Assembly: GCA_032622095.1 (NCBI GenBank)
Contig: CP136061.1
Coordinates: forward strand, 213,000,373-213,064,372
Length of the DNA stretch: 64,000 bases
Reading direction: 5' to 3'
Origin: Siphonodentalium dalli
Taxonomy: Eukaryota > Mollusca > Scaphopoda > Gadilida > Siphonodentaliidae
The stretch's first letter is position 1. Every line of letters starts with the position of its first letter. A program made the translations under genes and the position numbers. The notes below the pieces were generated by a model. The model had not been told where the DNA came from and did not search any database. It worked only from the letters and a program-made list of their open reading frames with translations. This document shows positions 58,001 to 64,000 of the stretch, one piece after another.

Positions 58001-60027
58001 TTCTGAAATTTAGTATCGGATTTAGGGTCCTTGTTATTAGAAAATGCCACCACGTGGTCTCTATTGTACTTCCCGATTTTGGAGCTATATACATGTACGC
58101 GTCCGTAAATATACGTCAATATTGAACACATTAGTATTGTGATTATAAAACACTTGCATGTAAACAGTGATGTATTCGGGACCTATTTTCTGTAACGTTG
58201 CGTAATCAGGTAGAGCTATCTCATCCCAGAAACTTGCTTTCATTTTCACTTTCAGTTCCAATGTAAATTCGCGCTGTTTAAATGTTTTTTGTACAATTTG
58301 TATTTCTGCCAAGTTATATGATAATAGAATTACATTTCCATTACAACAACGATGCTCGGATACCTGTATGTTATAAAATCAGCACACTTTATGCTAGCAG
58401 TATACATGTATATGTACATTGTACATCTATGAATATTCCGACATGCATGTACCTAGGCCATAATTAAAATGGTATTTGTTTGTCCTCGCCCCGACGACTC
58501 GATTTTAACGCCGACTGGAAATTCTTTTATTCAGATCGCTAAGAATTTTTTTTTTTTATTTTTTTTTATTTATTTATTTTTTTTTAGTAGTGGTATGTTG
58601 TCTGAGAAGCTCATTTTTGGTCAGACACTCCAGCAATTGTGACTGAACAGCATAATTATTTATTGTTCTTGTGTTTATCCAACTATTAAAATTTTAATTT
58701 GTTATCAAATTAATCCCTGACTATTTATTAATATTGATATCCTCAGCCTGCACCCTTAGTATGCCATTCCACCTTGCAAAAAAAAAAAAAAAAAAATCCC
58801 TACCTACCTACTAGTACCCACCTGAAATTTTTTGGGTAGGGGTGTGGACAAATAAACAATTTATTAATTTTGGCCTACCTACATGTATCTACCTGGAGTT
58901 TTTAGGTCAACACATTGAAATACATATTATTTTGTTTCCTTTATAGTTTCAAACATTTTATATCATCTATATGATTAAACTAGTGCATTTAGGCCCAAAA
59001 AAAAAAGTGTTTTGATTCTCGGGCATATAATAGCCGCGTCTGGAAAAAAGGCACGCGTTGAACCATTTTATTACGATTTTCGACCAATGCTGTCAAATGA
59101 TAACAAGAAAATAGGAAACTAGAAAACGGAAATTAGTTATGTTTCAAACATCAAATATGATAGACATACAATGGTGTATGTGTTGGTATTCAAAAACAGA
59201 CACTAGGCAACGATAACTACCAGGACCCAGGTATATTGTCACCACAAGCTGCCCAAAGCCCAAGTTTATAAAGTCAAATGGTTGGTTGGTATAAATTGGA
59301 CTTTGCTAAACGGTCACCTCTGCGTACAAAATTACGGACGCAAAACGCACCGGAATGGCGGAATGTAATGTTCAAATATTTCGGCAAGGTAGATAACCCA
59401 CTTTTCGTAAACAATTCTGAGATTTCCAATTTCGGGAATGCAAATAGGAAAGTAATATGGTGCGTATTGACAATGTGTATGCTGGTTTAATATAATAGTA
59501 TTTGAAGTTTTTATGGCTAGCATGTATAGTTACTATAGTTTAGATGGATAAATATTAAAGTATATAGATAGATATAAATAGATACATATACTATAAAAAG
59601 GTACATACATATATCAAATAAACCAACAACAGTAAATTGAAATATTCATTGTACATATATATCATTCTGGTAAATCCCTATATGATGTACAGAGTACAAT
59701 GTCATATATTTATGTAATTCTTTGATCCAGATTTGATGTACGGGTAGTACAATGTGATAATTGGCCAATTTTTATAGTGGAATACATTAGTTTATATCAA
59801 AACAATGTTCTCCTTACATTTTCTTAACCTGGGAAGGCATAATAACCCAGGCTAACTATGTGCATTATCCCCATAACAAAAAATAAAAAATAAAAATAAA
59901 ACCCTCGCTCCCTCATCGATTCTCAAAAAAAATTGGCTGAGAATCAAAACCCTTTTTTTTTTTGCCTTATATGTACGTATTATAAAGTTATTATACAATG
60001 TTGTGTACAGTATGTGTTTTTCTTGTG
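58001..60027. other. intergenic, nothing recognised
   Basis: Includes a T-rich tract (58545-58586) and a poly-A tract (58778-58796). No supported exon or element. Confidence 0.5.
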
Positions 60028-60116
60028 TGAGTCCAGGTTGTGGTGAAAAGTCATATTGGACGAGACATGCAGCGTCAAGTCCAATATGACTTCGCACCAC
60101 AACCTGGATGAGTTCA
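60028..60116. repeat. hairpin
   Basis: CCAGGTTGTGGTGAAAAGTC and GTCATATTGGAC pair with their inverses at the right around a loop of about 16 bases. Confidence 0.75.
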
Positions 60117-62576
60117 TAGAAACACCTTAGGTACAACTAATTAAAACAGCCGTAAGTGCTGGGCGGTATTTCGGTATATCGATTATAATCGTTAAGATTT
60201 TCCATACCATTACCATAAATTTTTGTCATAATCTGTGAACCTTGAAAATGGTATTATAGGCTTACTAGTACATCTAATAATGCCCCATTTATACCAGGTA
60301 CAGTATGGTTTACTTTTATCGGAATTTGAAGATACAATAGGCCTAACTTTCCAATAATCAATGTCACAGCACGGGCTATGTGCGAGAATGCAGGGGGTTA
60401 TTTTTCAAGGTTCTTGGATGTCCAAATTCGGTGAATAATGCTTGCATAACTGGCAGTTATTACCTGTATTTGAGATCAGTACACTTCCGTGAATCGTGCA
60501 TGCAGCCAAGTCACAGATGATAAATTGTACAGCTATTTATCTGCAGCTATTCATTTCCTCAAAAAATCGGAATAGTTGAAATAATCGGTAATACCATAAT
60601 CCGCTGTGTGATTTTAGGATTGCCGCGATATTTTTATGACTATATACCACCCAGCACTAACAGCTGTGGTGCGATCAAAGGCGATTTGATTAACACTTTT
60701 AGGAATTTGACTAAAGTTCTTATCGAACTTACAAATTATGTACATAAAAATGCCGCTTCTGCATTTACCTGGAATGTATTTCTGAAGGTTAATGACACAA
60801 GGTTATTATGTCTTGTCTGATTGGATAAACTGCTGGCATCCACTTACGAGAAATATTTTTTCCAAAGTGACTGAACTCCCATTAGGAGAGGAAGAAATAC
60901 GGAAGCTCCTATGGAGCCCCAGAGATGACATCTGATTTTTTCTTATAAAGTCGTGTCCACAAGAATAAAGAATATGAAGTCATGGCCAATTTAATAACTG
61001 CCACATCCCTGACTACAACATATTCAGGCGAAAATTACATGTAGTCATGATATAGAAATTTAACTTTTAATTTAACATCTGCTTAAACTTTTCAACTTGT
61101 CCCCACCTTAAGTTGGAAAGTTTTCAACTGATGGCCATTTAAGACCAAAAGTAGAAAAACATGTTGCTGTCGGTCTACAAAAAAAAAAAAATTCCACTAA
61201 TTACTGGTTAGAAATTCGAACACTGAGAACAATTTCGAGCTATATATGGTGTAAACTTTCCAACTATAATGTTGTGTCAGGCAAGATATTTCCACTTCAA
61301 ACATTTTAACCAAACCACCCTGACTATATTGTATACAACAGAATTGTGAGGAAGTTACATGTAGTCATGTTATAGAAATCCCCCCTCCCTCTGATGGAAA
61401 ATTCCATTTACACCATGCCCTTGGGACTTGGGTGTTTTTAATGGTTGTCTGGGCACCAGACATGTGAAATATAATGTGATTATTAAATTATATATCAAGG
61501 AATTAATTTTAACCAGCACCAGGAGGTCTCTCGAATCACACCAAATTTCCAGGAAATTTAATTTTAATTTTTAAATTAATTTGTTTACCCAATGTTTTTT
61601 TGAGCTATTTAGATTGCCAGAATGTATCAAATTCATTAACATTTTTAGGGTTGTATTATAATCGAGCATTGAAAATTATATTCGCCTTTATAATAAATTT
61701 GCTCACAATATTCAGCTTTGGTCTCCATTCTGTCAGAATTATCCCAAAATAACCATTTTACATGTATTTACACATTGTATGTCCATTATGTTCTCCACCG
61801 CATATACAGTATGTACTGATCCTAACATTCTCGAAGAGCTGCATGCAATCCTAACACAAGTGGCTGAATTGGCCTTCATGCCAAGGCATTCACCCTGTTA
61901 TCATGCTTGTGAGTTGACCACATTGAGTGAATATACATGGACCAGTGTTCAGAGTAATTGGTGACCACTGATTATTCACACCACTCAGGCCATGGATTGA
62001 ACAACCTGCAACAGTGTTTGCTGGGCCGAGCAAAATTCATTATTGTTGCAACAGTGTCTATTTGATGGGTGTTTTCCTGTAATGCTTGGGGTCTATGTTT
62101 GCATGAGTATTCATGCAGCACAAGACGTGCGCGACATAAGCATGTTACCCTGCGTTATAGTCAAAATTATTGTTTTATTTGACAAGAGGCGTATGCATTT
62201 AAGCTGGGGTTTAATTATCCCCCTCGCTGTCGGCCAATCGTCCAAATAATTCCCTCGGCTACAGCTCGGAATTATATTTTTTGAATACTCGACAGCTCGG
62301 GGAATATCCTATACATAGTCTACGCTGTTCTTTTACATCAAATGGTCTCACAACAATATCAGCAAAATTTACTAATATTGTTTACATGTTGTTTGAGTTT
62401 GTTGTAACTTTTATTTTTGGCTCATTGCAGTTTTACACAATTCAATATAAAGAGAGCAGAATGACGTCAGAGCATGTCATTAGATGTTCGTTACCATCTT
62501 GGTATCCACAATTCAGAAGTTCAACAATAAAAAGGTATTTAAATCTTTGTTGGCCTCAAAATATGGTGCTGGATAT
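60117..62576. other. intergenic, no gene recognised
   Basis: The open frames at 60608-60820 and 61779-61964 show no domain I recognise and no convincing splice sites. A GGAAATTTCC-family fragment lies at 61085-61320. Confidence 0.45.
61085..61320. repeat. fragment of the GGAAATTTCC repeat family
   Basis: TTCAACTGATGGCCATTTAA and the spacing of following blocks match the 24290-24490 unit inside the transposon at 22358-24897. Confidence 0.55.
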
Positions 62577-62880
62577 TTGCAGAATGAGGTCCCCAGAGTG
62601 ACTAAATTCACCCTCTGGGGACCTCATTCTGCTTGGGCCTCATCTTCTCTTGAAATTATCTTTATTATCAAATTAACATATGCATACGTCAACATTAAAC
62701 ATATGACACAATCCATAATCAAGGTGCCAAATGGGTGCACATCACCATCTGGGAACGTAATGTGTATCTAGGGGTCTCCAAATAGCTGATGAGACCTTGC
62801 ATAATGAGGTGCCCAGATGGTGAAATCTGTGCGGTGTAGCAACACTAAATTCACCATCTGGGGACCTACATGTACATGTA
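62577..62880. repeat. palindromic repeats with GGTCCCCAGA / CTGGGGACC core
   Basis: A tight hairpin at 62579-62629 (GCAGAATGAGGTCCCCAGAG with its inverse) is followed by a looser inverted pair. That pair is AATGAGGTGCCCAGATGGTG near 62803 and CACCATCTGGGGACCTACAT near 62852. Confidence 0.7.
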
Positions 62881-63163
62881 ATTCTGCAAATGACCACCAT
62901 ATTTTTAGGTCTGCTGTTATAAATGTATCATACATGTATGACACAGTCTCTTTTAAATTATACTAATCTAAACAAATGATAATCTAATTAGTAGTCTATT
63001 CTGATTATTACCTGTGTGAAAAGGGACCAGTAATTTCTCATTCTGTTCTGTAAACAGTACCATGTATGGTACATGCGGGGCCTTTTATAAGCTTTGTGAA
63101 GCCAACAGGTGAAAGCTGAATCATAAACATTTGAAGAGTAAACAATGAAAATAAACACTTATA

Positions 63164-63771
63164 CAGTAATGCCCTAAATAATTGACTCTTTGACCACAGC
63201 AGAATTATGGGTAACTTTTCAGGATTTAGACAGAAATATGGCTGTTGCCATTCATCGGAAAGCTCTCACTGAGAGCTCTCCAATGAATGACAACAAGCCA
63301 TATTTCCGACTAAATCCTGAAAAATTACCCATAATTCTGCTGTGGGAGAGCTTTCCAATGAATGGCAACAAGCCATATTTCCGACTAAATCCTGAAAGAT
63401 TACCCATAATTCTGCTGTGGTTAAAGACATATTGTTGACTTGTTCGGGTGCGTGAAATTGATAAGTTAGTACTCAGGCGCTATACCAACCTGGGGAATGT
63501 AGCATTCTACTAACATCGCCGAAAATTTCAAAGAAATTGACCATATCACTCCATAGAAAACATCGTCTGAACCACGCCCAATTGTAAATATTTACATCTT
63601 GATTCGGGACACAACTATCGGCAGTAATCTAACACAACTGATTTCTCCATCGAGAGTCGTTGCATGTAATTAATATATAAGAAATATGGGGTGTATCGTC
63701 AATTTCTATTTGAATACCCTACTGAAGTGTTTCACATTACTTTAAGGAGTCGATTATTTAGGGCATTACTG
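63164..63771. mobile_element. mariner-type MITE with internal palindromes, 608 bp
   Basis: Ends CAGTAATGCCCTAAATAATT and, inverted, CAGTAATGCCCTAAATAATC, flanked by TA at 63162-63163 and 63772-63773. The left half contains GACCACAGCAGAATTATGGG once forward and twice inverted (63195-63425), making nested hairpins. No transposase. Confidence 0.85.
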
Positions 63772-64000
63772 TAAGTAGTGTTCAGACGAGACTGTTGCGT
63801 TGAAATTGGATTACAGGCAATAACACTAAGGCGTTCAGACGGCTGCGATGTTGTATCCATTGTATGCACGCAACTAATAGATACTATTTTCAATGCAATG
63901 TAAGGCTTAGCGCAGTACCTTATTTTGTTTTCATCCTGATTTTTCTTGTTTTCGATCAATAAAAGATGGCGGCTGTCTTCGAAGCAAAGGAAATCAATTT

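Noticed and set aside
60608-61964. ORFs of 61-70 codons as exons
   Set aside because: No family resemblance that I can defend and weak splice signals.

Overview
The window is eukaryotic, from an AT-rich and very repeat-dense animal genome. It carries a broken Toll-like receptor gene, a two-exon piece of a C-type lectin, a terminal exon of an SGNH/PC-esterase-like protein, a Ty3/gypsy LTR retrotransposon and LINE relics with animal-type reverse transcriptase. The mix of receptor, lectin and many short inverted-repeat transposons suits a marine invertebrate (lophotrochozoan or invertebrate deuterostome). The sequence alone does not fix the phylum. There are no operons and no prokaryotic signals.

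Layout. 1-4311: near-complete Ty3/gypsy element with 190-bp LTRs; the 5' LTR lacks its first 16 bases because the window begins inside it, and pol is broken. 4340-7232: truncated, reverse-complemented copy of the large fold-back element seen complete at 32846-37408. 8779-9291: hAT-like MITE in front of the SGNH-like exon (9382-9935). 10615-12843 and 17879-19699: two decayed LINEs of one family, with a third scrap at 30640-30825. 13915-14068: a short first exon for a type II membrane protein. 14541-15434: a GC-richer block with two closely spaced ORFs of unknown nature. 20585-25679: a Toll-like receptor pseudogene split by two transposons (22358-24897 and 24983-25441), whose clean removal leaves the TIR frame open. 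26859-28991: C-type lectin exons. 29791-32211: MITEs.

32846-37408: fold-back element with diverged arms of about 2.2 kb. 39388-40814: a small repeat unit containing three YY1-like motifs at exact 22-bp spacing, then a T-shaped hairpin. 40815-48937: a palindrome with arms of about 3.95 kb that are nearly identical. 49336-52456: a second palindrome with 1.55-kb arms, flanked by TTAA. 52597-53354: tandem dimer of a 376-bp unit. 53400-55445: a long-inverted-repeat element carrying a nested hAT transposon (53745-54848, perfect 8-bp target duplication). 55446-63163: mostly unrecognised AT-rich DNA with short hairpins and tandem duplications. 63164-63771: a mariner-type MITE.

By function, the host genes visible are secreted or membrane proteins, two of them innate-immunity types, and all are partial or damaged. 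Most of the rest is inverted-repeat DNA of several ages, from arms of roughly 80-85% similarity (32846-37408) to about 97-99% (40815-52456), judged by eye on sampled stretches.
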